A stretch of DNA of 19,311 bases from Acidobacteriota bacterium (GTDB taxonomy: Bacteria > Acidobacteriota > Terriglobia > Terriglobales > Acidobacteriaceae): NCBI GenBank assembly GCA_021793595.1, contig JAJYSL010000071.1:1-19311 (forward strand), written 5' to 3'. Shown here one piece after another: positions 7,560-15,308 of this stretch (its first letter is position 1; each line of letters begins with the position of its first letter). The notes beneath the pieces were generated by a model that worked only from the letters and a program-made list of their open reading frames with translations, searched no databases and was not told the origin of the DNA. A program made the translations under genes and the position numbers.

Positions 7560-8411
7560 TTATTCAGCGAAATCGACATGAACAGCTTGCGGAATCACAC
7601 CGCGTTCGTGGCCCATTTCCAGCAGCCGACGGATGGCATTCTTGCCGTCTTCGCCGTAGTCCAGCGTGCGCTCGTTGACGTACATGCCGACGAAGCGATT
7701 GGCGGAAGGTGTGTCCAGATCGCGAGCATATTGCATGGCGTGCGCAAGTGCCTCTTCCCGATGACGCAGCGCATAATTGACGCTGTCGCGCAGCGCCTGA
7801 TTCATCATGCAGTGCACGGGCGTTCCCAGGTTGCGACGAATGGCGTTGCCGCCTAACGGCAGTGGCAGGCCAGTTTCTTCGCGCCACCATGTCCCCATGT
7901 CCAGCACGCAAGTCAGCCCGTCGCGCGCATAGGTCAACTGACCCTCGTGAATAATCAGTCCCGCTTCAAATGTTCCGTCGAGTACCCGCGGAATGATTTG
8001 ATCGAAGGGGACAACTTCCGTGCTGACTCCGGGGAGAGCCATCTGCAACACCAGGTTGGCTGTCGTCAGTTTGCCCGGGATCGCAATGCGGACCTTTTTC
8101 ACGTGATCCAGGGAGTAGCCGGGTTTGGCGACAATCATCGGACCGTAGCCCTCGCCGACGCTACCGCCGCAGGGCATTAACGCGTACTTATCCTGAACGT
8201 AGGGATACGCGTGGAAGGAAATGGCGGTCACGTCATAAAATGCCTCGCGCATCGCTTTCTGATTCAGTGTCTCGATGTCGGTTAGCGTGTGCGTGAACTC
8301 ATATCCGGGAACTGTAACTTTGCCGGTTGCCAATCCGTAAAACATGAATGCGTCGTCTGAGTCGGGACTGTGCGCGATGCTGATCTGCTGAACTGCCGCT
8401 GTCGTCTCCAT
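7560..8411 (-). CDS. mqnD: 1,4-dihydroxy-6-naphthoate synthase (futalosine menaquinone pathway)
   Basis: This 283-residue enzyme matches MqnD, which converts cyclic dehypoxanthinyl futalosine to 1,4-dihydroxy-6-naphthoate in the alternative menaquinone pathway. Hallmarks are the N-terminal HSPDSDDAFMFYGLATG (14-30), DIETLNQKA (45-53), the glycine loop GGSVGEGYGP (82-91), and GLIIHEGQLTY with His155. His155 corresponds to the proposed catalytic His in characterised MqnD. Length is normal for the family, whose fold is that of periplasmic-binding proteins although the enzyme is cytoplasmic; no signal peptide is present. The ATG at 8411 has a GGAG 13 bases upstream, a rather long spacing. No other menaquinone gene is in the window. 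The organism presumably uses menaquinone from chorismate via futalosine. Confidence 0.93.
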   Translation of the reverse strand: METTAAVQQISIAHSPDSDDAFMFYGLATGKVTVPGYEFTHTLTDIETLNQKAMREAFYDVTAISFHAYPYVQDKYALMPCGGSVGEGYGPMIVAKPGYSLDHVKKVRIAIPGKLTTANLVLQMALPGVSTEVVPFDQIIPRVLDGTFEAGLIIHEGQLTYARDGLTCVLDMGTWWREETGLPLPLGGNAIRRNLGTPVHCMMNQALRDSVNYALRHREEALAHAMQYARDLDTPSANRFVGMYVNERTLDYGEDGKNAIRRLLEMGHERGVIPQAVHVDFAE

Positions 8412-8688
8412 TGCTGTCTATATTCTCCATATTCAGAGTAAAGCAACGGCGGCAGGGAATGCACATGGGTAGTCGAAGAGTGTGGCGCATAAGACTGTCT
8501 CGTGGAGACCGTAATGGCAATGCTCGCGGAATCCGAAGACTCATGTGAGTCGGACGATAGCTTCCGCGGCATTCCAATGCAGGATGTGCGGCAGCACGGA
8601 ATTCGTCGGCACCGAAAGACTCTCTATCGTGATTCAACATTTATTCGGCAGCGTACCAGTCCATCAAGGACTATGGCATGTTGCCGAT
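8412..8688. other. Intergenic region between mqnD and the acidic membrane protein
   Basis: This 277-base stretch lies upstream of mqnD and downstream of the next minus-strand gene. Several short open frames cross it on both strands, but none has a clear ribosome site or recognisable residues. It should contain the mqnD promoter. A TTGCTT followed after 17 bases by ATATAG is the best match, yet it lies too close to the start codon to be convincing. Confidence 0.4.
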
Positions 8689-9276
8689 TTATGCGACCTG
8701 ATTGGAAGACTGCAGTGACCGCTGATACCGCCAGTTGCTTTTCTGGGTGCGAATCAGAACGAACACAGACACGCCCAGCAGCAGGCCTTCCAACATGTAG
8801 TTGTATCCATGCGGCAGGTGTTTCGTAAGTTTTTCGCTGCGATTTGTCTCTGGATCCGCTGCCACGTCGGCAGCTTCGAAAGTCACGTCCATTTGCGGAG
8901 GCTCCGGAGTTTCCATGAATGCCTGCACCGGTTCCTGAACCTGGGCGGCGAACGTCGGTGGTGTCATCCCATTTGCAACGTCGCTTGCAGACGCCGTCAT
9001 CTCCAGCGCAATCGGGTCGAGGAGACTCGTGCTAATTTCGGCAACTTCCGGTTCAATGTCGAACTTGGCGATCTCGGCGTAGTCGATCTCAGCGTACTCG
9101 GTCTCGGCGGAGTCGGTGGAGACGTCGATCCGCTCGATCGCTTCATTCAGGCGAGCAAGCGAAAGTTCACTACCACTAGTGAGGGGGGAAGACCGCAGGA
9201 TTCTGCGTGCGGTCCAAAGTAAAACGAGGCATAGCATGAAGATTGCCGCCATGGCAGTACCGTATAGAATCTGCAT
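8689..9276 (-). CDS. Hypothetical protein with N- and C-terminal membrane segments and acidic linker
   Basis: I do not recognise a family. From the ATG at 9276 it has 195 residues; AGGTGG about six bases upstream favours this over the GTG at 9285. A hydrophobic N-terminal segment (about 3-22, YGTAMAAIFMLCLVLLW) is followed by TARR. A long acidic, low-complexity middle (about 35-145) is rich in Glu, Asp, Ala, Pro and Thr. A second hydrophobic segment near the end (LEGLLLGVSVFVLI, about 163-175) is followed by a basic, Gln-rich tail, RTQKSNWRYQRS. The middle contains pentapeptide repeats (SAETE, YAEID, YAEIA) from a 15-base tandem repeat. Positive residues flank both membrane segments on the inner side of the linker as well, so topology is uncertain. 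It stands alone between convergently and divergently oriented neighbours. It may be a membrane-tethered scaffold, but no function is assigned. Confidence 0.65.
   Translation of the reverse strand: MQILYGTAMAAIFMLCLVLLWTARRILRSSPLTSGSELSLARLNEAIERIDVSTDSAETEYAEIDYAEIAKFDIEPEVAEISTSLLDPIALEMTASASDVANGMTPPTFAAQVQEPVQAFMETPEPPQMDVTFEAADVAADPETNRSEKLTKHLPHGYNYMLEGLLLGVSVFVLIRTQKSNWRYQRSLQSSNQVA
9073..9117. repeat. Three imperfect 15-base tandem repeats within the acidic membrane protein
   Basis: The units are ctcggcgtagtcgat (9073-9087), ctcagcgtactcggt (9088-9102) and ctcggcggagtcggt (9103-9117). A more decayed unit lies just before (9058-9072). Read on the minus strand they encode five-residue acidic repeats (SAETE, YAEID, YAEIA, then KFDIE). 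Since 15 is a multiple of three, copy-number change would keep the frame. Confidence 0.7.
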
Positions 9277-9580
9277 CGCAACCACCTGGTAACCGGAAAA
9301 TTGAGTACTGAAGTGCAGCCATCATAGCAAACGAGGTTGATTTTTTGGCCGGAATTCAGGCCGTTGTCGCTTGGTGGGGAAGCGAGAATGGCAACAGCCA
9401 GCTTTGGCGGGGCGCGTCTGGCCCCTTTTCAGCACTCGTCACGTTCTACTTCACACCTCCGGAGCCTCGGCCAATGCCACTCATCGACGGATTGATGCGT
9501 TGTTCAGCGCCTTTTTGCGATCTCACGCATCTAAATCCATACAGCCAGAAATAGACGGCTCAATGGTTTAGGAGAAATTC
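9277..9580. other. Divergent intergenic region upstream of the PQQ-like propeller gene
   Basis: About 304 bases lie between two divergent genes. Two short plus-strand frames (9345-9554 and 9371-9571) cross it in different phases and look like chance. GGGGC-gcgtctg-GCCCC followed by TTTT (9409-9429) resembles a small intrinsic terminator or attenuator ahead of the propeller gene. The only strong signal is the ribosome site AGGAG at 9570-9574, six bases before the ATG. I see no riboswitch that I can name. Confidence 0.4.
9409..9429 (+). terminator. Weak terminator or attenuator-like hairpin in the propeller gene leader
   Basis: A five-base-pair all-GC stem (GGGGC 9409-9413 with GCCCC 9421-9425) has a seven-base loop and is followed directly by TTTTC. 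It would sit in the 5' leader if transcription starts upstream of it. The stem is short and the U-tract is only four bases, so it may be fortuitous. Confidence 0.25.
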
Positions 9581-11077
9581 ATGAGACTTACCCAGCTTCC
9601 CTCGATGCGGCTTCCCTCGATGCGCAGGTTTTACAGATCATCCCTTATGGGTTTTGCAATGATTGGAATCGTCGCGCCTATTTCGGCAGTCGCCCAGTCG
9701 CACCCAGTCACGTCGGAAAACGCGGTCTCAGCGGAATTTCCATATCAGAATTTCCCCGAAAATCTTCCCGATGATGCAACGTCGCAACTCTATCCCACCA
9801 CATGGACGACCTATGCGGCGAATCCTGGGCGTAACCCCGCTTTCCAAATGCCAGCGAATGCGCCGAAGCGATTTCAGGACGGAGTGGAGTGGTCGTTCGC
9901 AGGCGCCGGAGCGATGCCACTGACAGGCGCGCCGCCAGCCGGCAACTTTAAGACTGCCGCTTATACCGTAGGGATGCCGGTAGGCGTCAGCGTGGTCAAA
10001 GGAATCGTTTACGTAGGAGACGACAATGGCTACACCTATGCGATGAATGCCGAAACCGGAAAGCTAATTTGGGCACATTACGGATGGAACATGAACATGA
10101 GCAACCCGCTGGTGGTGGGGGAAAGCGTGTTTGTTTCTACCGGAAGCGCCTACTTCAACTATGCCAATACGATGAAATATCTAAAAGGCAAGCGACCGAC
10201 GCGCGGTCCTGGGTTGAACACCATCTATGCTCTGGATCGCACGACTGGCAAAGAGATCTGGGCTTACCATACGCCGGGGGAGGGAATGCCAACGCCTTTG
10301 TATAAAGATGGATTTCTCTACGAGGGTACGGGCGACGGTAATATTTACAAACTTGCCGCCGACACGGGAACCCTGGTATGGAAGGCGGACATCACGTCGT
10401 TCGATAGCATGTCTTCCCTCGTGGAAGGATCAGGCTACGTTTTCGCGGGAGGCACCGACCCGAATTATTTTTACGCAGTGGACGAGAACACGGGAAAGAT
10501 CGCCTGGAAGATGTCCATCCCCGACATGGTGGCAACGGGAATTGGAGATTGCACGCCGGCGTATCAGGCTGGGATTGTGGTGCAGGAAGTCACCATAGGC
10601 AGTGGAGATGCGGCAAAACCTGTGGCCAATGTCCTGCTCGCTTTGGATGCAAAGACAGGAAAAATTGTCTGGCAGAAGCGGTTTCCCAACGGCACTGTAC
10701 CCCCAGCCATGAAAACAGCCACTCCGGTGATTGTGGACGGGGTGGTGTACGAAGGCAGCCCAGTCTCCGGCGAGTATTATGCGATCAATCTGAAAGACGG
10801 AAACGAATTGTGGAAGCTTCAAATCGGAAGCCAGATTCGTGCTGGCGCCGCAGTCCAAAACGGCATCGCATATCTGCCTTACAGGGCAGGAGACATCGCC
10901 GCGATCCAGACCAAAGATGGCAAGCGGGTTGGCGTGAAGCATATCGGTGGCGCTTTCGGTCCGTCGTCGCCTGTGATCGTGGGCGGGACCCTCTATGTTT
11001 CCAATGTCTACGGATATGTGAACGCAATCCCGCTGACAGAGATTTATCGCCCGTCGAAAGCCGTCATGGCGCAATGA
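9581..11077 (+). CDS. Exported PQQ-like eight-bladed beta-propeller protein
   Basis: This is a 498-residue protein with an N-terminal signal peptide: basic MRRFYR, hydrophobic SSLMGFAMIGIVAPIS, cleavage near AVA-QS. The body is a PQQ-dehydrogenase/BamB-type propeller. Blade-closing motifs recur at MNAETGKLIW (155-164), LDRTTGKEIW (218-227), LAADTGTLVW (258-267), VDENTGKIAW (300-309), LDAKTGKIVW (355-364) and INLKDGNELW (402-411). Degenerate blades follow at IQTKDGKRV and near the end. There is only one cysteine (Cys324), so the vicinal disulfide of PQQ alcohol dehydrogenases is absent. No CxxCH haem site is present. It is therefore probably a non-enzymatic scaffold, or a PQQ-dependent enzyme of a different type. 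AGGAG six bases before the ATG supports the start. The gene appears monocistronic. Confidence 0.85.
   Translation: MRLTQLPSMRLPSMRRFYRSSLMGFAMIGIVAPISAVAQSHPVTSENAVSAEFPYQNFPENLPDDATSQLYPTTWTTYAANPGRNPAFQMPANAPKRFQDGVEWSFAGAGAMPLTGAPPAGNFKTAAYTVGMPVGVSVVKGIVYVGDDNGYTYAMNAETGKLIWAHYGWNMNMSNPLVVGESVFVSTGSAYFNYANTMKYLKGKRPTRGPGLNTIYALDRTTGKEIWAYHTPGEGMPTPLYKDGFLYEGTGDGNIYKLAADTGTLVWKADITSFDSMSSLVEGSGYVFAGGTDPNYFYAVDENTGKIAWKMSIPDMVATGIGDCTPAYQAGIVVQEVTIGSGDAAKPVANVLLALDAKTGKIVWQKRFPNGTVPPAMKTATPVIVDGVVYEGSPVSGEYYAINLKDGNELWKLQIGSQIRAGAAVQNGIAYLPYRAGDIAAIQTKDGKRVGVKHIGGAFGPSSPVIVGGTLYVSNVYGYVNAIPLTEIYRPSKAVMAQ
9595..9624 (+). repeat. Perfect 15-base tandem duplication in the signal-peptide coding region
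   Basis: GCTTCCCTCGATGCG occurs twice in immediate succession (9595-9609 and 9610-9624). It gives the N-terminal duplication LPSMRLPSMR ahead of the hydrophobic core. It looks like a recent in-frame slippage event. The second and third ATGs it creates could serve as alternative starts, shortening the basic region without removing the signal peptide. Confidence 0.85.
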
Positions 11078-11540
11078 GGATCGACAAGCCGGGTCGCAGT
11101 CGCCCGCGGCAATCAGAGCGTCCACCAACTCGTCGCGTTTCCGCTCCTGCTGATTCCGTTGTAGTTAGATAATTCCCTCGAAATCTCGCACGAAGCGGAG
11201 AAATGCCATCTAAGCGCGTATTATGCCCATCTCGAATCGAAAAATGTCCGCCGAGATTTCGCTCAACGCGAGTTTCGAGGCTGCATCAGCGGTGCGCGTT
11301 ACCATCGGTGTCGACATGAACTCTCGCAGTCGATCGATTTTGCCGGCGTCTGGCCAACTGACCTTTTGGGCCGGTCGCCGCCCTCACGAAAAAGCCCAAC
11401 TTTTCCCATCATTTGAGAGCAAATTCATCTTATTTTCACCTGCATGCCTTAGAAGGTAGATGTGCCTCCGAAAAGCACAGGAGCGGCAGGATGCCATGGC
11501 GCTCGAAACTTTCGATCTCGATACCTAAGAGGGACTCTCA
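11078..11540. other. 463-base non-coding region with the pst operon control region
   Basis: The region separates the propeller gene from pstS. One plus-strand frame (11223-11459) stays open for 78 codons but has no ribosome site and no recognisable content, so I treat it as chance. A loose inverted repeat, AATCAG (11111-11116) with CTGATT (11150-11155), lies after the propeller gene. The last 120 bases become AT-rich and hold the candidate Pho box and the pstS ribosome site. Nothing else is recognised. Confidence 0.5.
11424..11445 (+). promoter_or_regulatory. Candidate Pho box (11-base-spaced direct repeats) upstream of pstS
   Basis: TTCATCTTATT (11424-11434) is followed directly by TTCACCTGCAT (11435-11445). 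These are two copies of TTCAyC spaced exactly 11 bases, the geometry of PhoB-type activator sites in which direct repeats replace the -35 element. They lie about 95 bases before the pstS start, in the AT-rich end of the intergenic region. The match is to spacing and general form, not to an experimentally defined acidobacterial consensus. Confidence 0.4.
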
Positions 11541-12563
11541 ATGATTCGTCGATTTCTCGCATTGGCCCTGATTACGACTGCAAGCGCCTTTGCGCAACAG
11601 ATTTCGCTGACCGGCGCTGGCTCGACTTTTGCAAATCCACTGTATTCCAGCTGGTCAGGCCACTACCACGCACTCCATCCCAATGTTGAAGTCAATTATC
11701 AGTCCATCGGTTCGGGTGGGGGCATTCGCCAGCTGATTGCGGGCACGGTTGATTTCGGTGCGACCGACGGTCCCATGACCAACACGCAACTGGCGGAAGC
11801 ACAACAAAAACGCGGCACAGCTATCCTGCATTTTCCGACGGCGCTGGGAGCGGCGATGCCTTCCTACAATATTCCGGGCGTGACCGCCACTCTGAAATTT
11901 ACACCCGAGGCAATCGCCGGCATCTATCTGGGAAAAATCACAAAATGGAACGACCCTGCGATTCAGGGCCCAAATCCGGGTGTCAAGTTGCCGGCCAGCA
12001 ATATCGTTGTGATTCACCGGTCGGACGGGTCAGGCACAACGTACACCTGGGCGGACTATCTGTCCAAGGTGAGCCCGGAGTGGAAAAGCAAAATCGGTGT
12101 GGGAACCTCAGTGAACTGGCCAGTCGGCCTGGGCGGCAAGGGAAATGAAGGCGTGGCGGGCTTGATTCAGCGAATCCCGAATTCGATCGGCTACATCGAA
12201 TTGATCTACGCCGTGCAAAACCATATCCTTTATGGCGAAGTGAAGAATAGCTCCGGCAACTTCATCAAAGCCGATTTGAAATCTGTGACCGCTGCGGCTG
12301 CCGGTGCGACCAAGACGATGCCGGCGGACTTTCGCGTGTCGATCACAAATGCCCCGGGTGCGGATGCCTACCCCATCTCTACCTACACGTGGCTCCTGAT
12401 TCCAGAGAAGATGAGCGACATGACCAAGGCCAGGGCGCTGAAGGCATTTCTGAAGTGGGGATTGACGGATGGACAGCAATATTGTGCGCCGTTGACCTAC
12501 GCTCCCTTGCCGGCGGCGGTGGTGCAAAAGGAATTGCTACAAATGAAGAAGCTGCAGTATTAG
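11541..12563 (+). CDS. pstS: Periplasmic phosphate-binding protein of the Pst transporter
   Basis: This 340-residue phosphate-binding protein delivers inorganic phosphate to the PstCAB permease. The signal peptide MIRRFLALALITTASAFA is followed by QQ at the predicted cleavage point. Ligand-binding segments are intact: GAGSTFANPLY (25-35), SIGSGGGIRQ (55-64), DFGATDGPM (71-79) and RSDGSGTTY (160-168). They correspond to the loops and the Arg/Ser/Gly/Thr set that coordinate phosphate in known PstS. LPAAVV near the C-terminus is also typical. No lipobox Cys follows the signal peptide, so it should be soluble in the periplasm. GAGGG seven bases before the ATG supports the start. First gene of pstSCAB, 22 bases ahead of pstC, preceded by a candidate Pho box. 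Confidence 0.96.
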   Translation: MIRRFLALALITTASAFAQQISLTGAGSTFANPLYSSWSGHYHALHPNVEVNYQSIGSGGGIRQLIAGTVDFGATDGPMTNTQLAEAQQKRGTAILHFPTALGAAMPSYNIPGVTATLKFTPEAIAGIYLGKITKWNDPAIQGPNPGVKLPASNIVVIHRSDGSGTTYTWADYLSKVSPEWKSKIGVGTSVNWPVGLGGKGNEGVAGLIQRIPNSIGYIELIYAVQNHILYGEVKNSSGNFIKADLKSVTAAAAGATKTMPADFRVSITNAPGADAYPISTYTWLLIPEKMSDMTKARALKAFLKWGLTDGQQYCAPLTYAPLPAAVVQKELLQMKKLQY

Positions 12564-12585
12564 TTGAACTTTTTGGGAGTGCTCG

Positions 12586-13575
12586 ATGGCCGACGCTGTA
12601 CTCGCAACCCCTCAAGCTCCATTTGAATCCAGGGGCTTGGACAAGAAGCAGACCTTGTGGGAACGCTTGCGCAAGGGGGATGAGGTTGCGCACCTTGTCA
12701 CCCTCGCGGGCGGCTGGTCAATCCTGCTCATCACCGCCCTCCTGGTGCATCATCTGTGGGTCTTCTCGCGTCTGTCTCGAGACGCCTTCGGCTGGCATTT
12801 TCTCGTCGACAGCATCTGGGACCCAGTCAACGGACATTTCGGCGCATGGCCTTTTGTCTATGGCACAGTTGTCACGTCGTTAATGGCGTTGGCGATTTCC
12901 ATCCCGATTGGGATCGGGTCAGCGATCTTTCTGGCAGAGCTGGCCCCACGTAAGCTCTCCAGTGGACTGACCTTCCTGATCGAACTGCTGGCCGCAGTGC
13001 CCAGCGTCATCTATGGATTGATCGGCATCTTCCTGCTGATTCCGTTTCTGTTCAATGTGGTGCCATCTTTCCAGAAATTCTTTGGCTGGATTCCTATCTT
13101 TAACGGGACCTTCTACGGCGTCAGTTATTTTTCCGCCTCGATCGTGCTTTCGATCATGATCGTTCCCTTCATCATTTCGATTTCCCGCGAAGTCCTTATT
13201 GCCGTTCCGGTGTCCCAGCGCGAGGCCATGATGGCCTTGGGCGCGACAAAGTGGGATGTGACCTGGCGTGCTGTGGTTCCGTATGCACGGCAGGGAATTA
13301 TGGGCTCTATTTTCCTATCGTTGGCACGTGCCCTCGGCGAAACCATGGCGGTCACCATGGTGATCGGAAATGTGGCGCAGGTTTCTACCTCTCTGATGGC
13401 ACCCGGTTATACCATCGCCGCGGTCATCGCAAACGAATTTACCGAAGCGACTGGCGACCTGTACCTGCACGCTCTGATCGAACTCGGGCTGGTGCTATTC
13501 GTTGTGACCATGATTTTCAATGCGCTGGCTCGCCTATTGATGCTGACGATGAAGGGGCATGAGGTGGTCGGATGA
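12586..13575 (+). CDS. pstC: Phosphate ABC transporter permease PstC
   Basis: This 329-residue inner-membrane subunit forms the phosphate channel with PstA. After a polar N-terminal region of about 38 residues, hydrophobic spans are seen at about 40-60, 91-118, 127-158 and 183-200, then toward the C-terminus (about 255-285 and 293-318). The coupling-helix (EAA) segment REAMMALGATKWDVTWRAVV (212-231) and LARALGETMAV (246-256) are characteristic of PstC. The insert FFGWIPIFNGTFYG lies between membrane spans, as in the family. GGGAG six bases before the ATG fixes the start. The last four bases overlap the start of pstA (ATGA), so the two are translationally coupled. Confidence 0.95.
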   Translation: MADAVLATPQAPFESRGLDKKQTLWERLRKGDEVAHLVTLAGGWSILLITALLVHHLWVFSRLSRDAFGWHFLVDSIWDPVNGHFGAWPFVYGTVVTSLMALAISIPIGIGSAIFLAELAPRKLSSGLTFLIELLAAVPSVIYGLIGIFLLIPFLFNVVPSFQKFFGWIPIFNGTFYGVSYFSASIVLSIMIVPFIISISREVLIAVPVSQREAMMALGATKWDVTWRAVVPYARQGIMGSIFLSLARALGETMAVTMVIGNVAQVSTSLMAPGYTIAAVIANEFTEATGDLYLHALIELGLVLFVVTMIFNALARLLMLTMKGHEVVG

Positions 13576-14429
13576 GCGCTTCTTACCCACCCACGTCTCG
13601 CAAGATCACCAACGTCGTCATGTTGACGTTGACCGGCCTGTGCACGCTCCTGGTGCTGTCAGTCCTGTTGACGATTCTGGGATACCTGCTCTGGAAGGGC
13701 GCCAGCTCTCTGAACTTCAATTTCTTCACCAAGATTCCCGCGCCAGTGGGGCAGGCAGGGGGCGGGGTTGAAAACGCCATCGTCGGCACGTTAAAGTTGC
13801 TGACGCTGGCAACGGCGATCGGCGTGCCCATCGGTCTGTTAGGCGGAATCTATCTGGCAGAATTCGCGGGAGGATGGTCGGCATTTACCATTCGCTACAC
13901 CACGGACTTGTTGAACGGCGTTCCCTCGGTCGTAATGGGAATTTTCGTCTACACCCTGGTGGTCGTGCCGATGCATCATTTCTCCACCCTGGCGGGCGGC
14001 ATTGCACTCGGCATCATGATGATTCCAATTGCTTTAAGGAGCACCGAAGACTTCCTTCGGGCGGTCCCGAGAAGCCTCCGGGAAGGCGGCCTGGCGCTAG
14101 GAGCCAGCAAGTCCGAAACTATCGTAACGATCGTTATCCCTGCGGCTATTTATGGCATTTTGACCGGCATTATGCTTGACATTGCTCGCGTTGCCGGGGA
14201 GACCGCACCACTCTTGTTTACCGCGTTCGGCAATCTTTTTAACAGCCCTGGATGGCTGCAGCCATCCGCTTCGCTGCCTGTCATCATCTATACGTACGCC
14301 ATTTCACCCTATGAGGAATGGCATAAACAGGCTTGGGCGGCAGGCTTCATGCTACTCTCAGGATTACTGGTGCTTAACATCATTTCCCGTCTAATTTTGG
14401 CGCGGGGCAAGAAAATTTCGCATGGGTAA
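13572..14429 (+). CDS. pstA: Phosphate ABC transporter permease PstA
   Basis: This 285-residue partner permease of PstC begins inside the pstC stop region with a four-base overlap. Hydrophobic spans are visible at about 14-40, 70-97, 118-135, 140-157, 185-205 and 254-276. EGGLALGASKSETIVTIVIP (171-190) is the EAA-type loop that contacts PstB, and IARVAGETAPLLFTA (204-218) is a near-signature of PstA. YAISPYEEWHKQAWAAGF, before the last span, is also typical of the family. Length is normal. Its stop is followed within a few bases by pstB, so all four transporter genes should lie on one transcript. Confidence 0.95.
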   Translation: MSASYPPTSRKITNVVMLTLTGLCTLLVLSVLLTILGYLLWKGASSLNFNFFTKIPAPVGQAGGGVENAIVGTLKLLTLATAIGVPIGLLGGIYLAEFAGGWSAFTIRYTTDLLNGVPSVVMGIFVYTLVVVPMHHFSTLAGGIALGIMMIPIALRSTEDFLRAVPRSLREGGLALGASKSETIVTIVIPAAIYGILTGIMLDIARVAGETAPLLFTAFGNLFNSPGWLQPSASLPVIIYTYAISPYEEWHKQAWAAGFMLLSGLLVLNIISRLILARGKKISHG

Positions 14430-14435
14430 TCAGTG

Positions 14436-15278
14436 ATGACAACGTCGATGAAGCCATTTGACCTTAGCCAACTCTCCAAAGCCCACGAAGTGCGATTCGC
14501 ACAAGATGAAGCGGCAGATGAGAAATTGCCTTGGCCGCAGTTCACTGTGGCGGACCTCAATTTCTATTACGGATCTCACCAGGCATTGAAGGGAATCAAC
14601 CTGATTGTTCCCAACAAGCGCGTCATGGCGTTTATTGGACCGTCTGGATGCGGCAAGACCACCCTTCTACGAACATTGAATCGAATGTACGAGACCGTCC
14701 CCGGTACGCGAGTGGAGGGTAGCATTCGTTTGGGCGACAGAGACCTCTTCAGTTTTCCTGCGACCCGGCTGCGTCGCGTGGTGGGCATGGTCTTTCAGAA
14801 GCCGTCCCCGTTTCCAAAGTCAATATTTGATAACGTCGCGTATGGTTTGCGCCTCGATTCTTCCATCCGCCGCAATGAGATCGCCGACAGGGTGGAAAAG
14901 AGCTTGCGCCGGGCGGCGCTTTGGGATGAAGTGAAGGACAAACTGCATCAGTCCGCCAATGGTATTTCCGGCGGCCAACAGCAGCGTCTCTGCATCGCGC
15001 GCGCGCTCGCGGTAGAACCGGAAGTGCTGTTGCTCGATGAGCCGTGCTCCGCCCTCGACCCGATCTCGACGGCAAAGATTGAAGACCTTTTGTTTGAGAT
15101 CAAGAACTTCTGCACCATCGTGATTGTGACGCACAACATGCTGCAGGCGGCTCGCGTTGCCGACTATGTCGGGTTCTTCCTCAACGGAGAATTGATTGAA
15201 CTGAATCGCGCCAAGCAGATCTTCCAGAATCCGGAAAATCGCCAGACGCAGGATTACGTGACCGGTCGATTTGGTTGA
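14436..15278 (+). CDS. pstB: Phosphate import ATP-binding protein PstB
   Basis: This 280-residue cytoplasmic ABC ATPase energises phosphate import through PstCA. All motifs are present: Walker [10 protein letters not shown] (68-76), followed by the PstB-typical LLRTLNRM; Q-loop Gln121 in [11 protein letters not shown]; signature [11 protein letters not shown] (175-185); Walker [14 protein letters not shown] (197-209); and switch His233 in VTHNM. A 38-residue N-terminal extension ([20 protein letters not shown] and onward) precedes the ABC fold. I chose the ATG at 14436; a GTG at 14433 in the same frame is equally open. The ATG at 14448 would shorten the extension. The gene is seven bases after pstA. 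No phoU follows; galK starts 30 bases later on the same strand. Confidence 0.95.
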   Translation: MTTSMKPFDLSQLSKAHEVRFAQDEAADEKLPWPQFTVADLNFYYGSHQALKGINLIVPNKRVMAFIGPSGCGKTTLLRTLNRMYETVPGTRVEGSIRLGDRDLFSFPATRLRRVVGMVFQKPSPFPKSIFDNVAYGLRLDSSIRRNEIADRVEKSLRRAALWDEVKDKLHQSANGISGGQQQRLCIARALAVEPEVLLLDEPCSALDPISTAKIEDLLFEIKNFCTIVIVTHNMLQAARVADYVGFFLNGELIELNRAKQIFQNPENRQTQDYVTGRFG

Positions 15279-15308
15279 TATCTGCGCTCGACTGATACGC
15301 TAGAAGCA

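Noticed and set aside
8502..8828. A 108-codon plus-strand frame between mqnD and the acidic membrane protein
   Set aside because: It runs antisense into the C-terminal membrane segment of the neighbouring gene and has no recognisable content.
9345..9571. Two short plus-strand frames before the PQQ-like gene
   Set aside because: They overlap in different phases, lack ribosome sites and end just before the real start; most likely leader sequence.
10430..11128. A 232-codon minus-strand frame under the PQQ-like gene
   Set aside because: Its translation has no domain features, and the plus-strand frame carries regular propeller repeats.
11223..11459. A 78-codon plus-strand frame before pstS
   Set aside because: No ribosome site, no motif, and it overlaps the AT-rich control region with the candidate Pho box.
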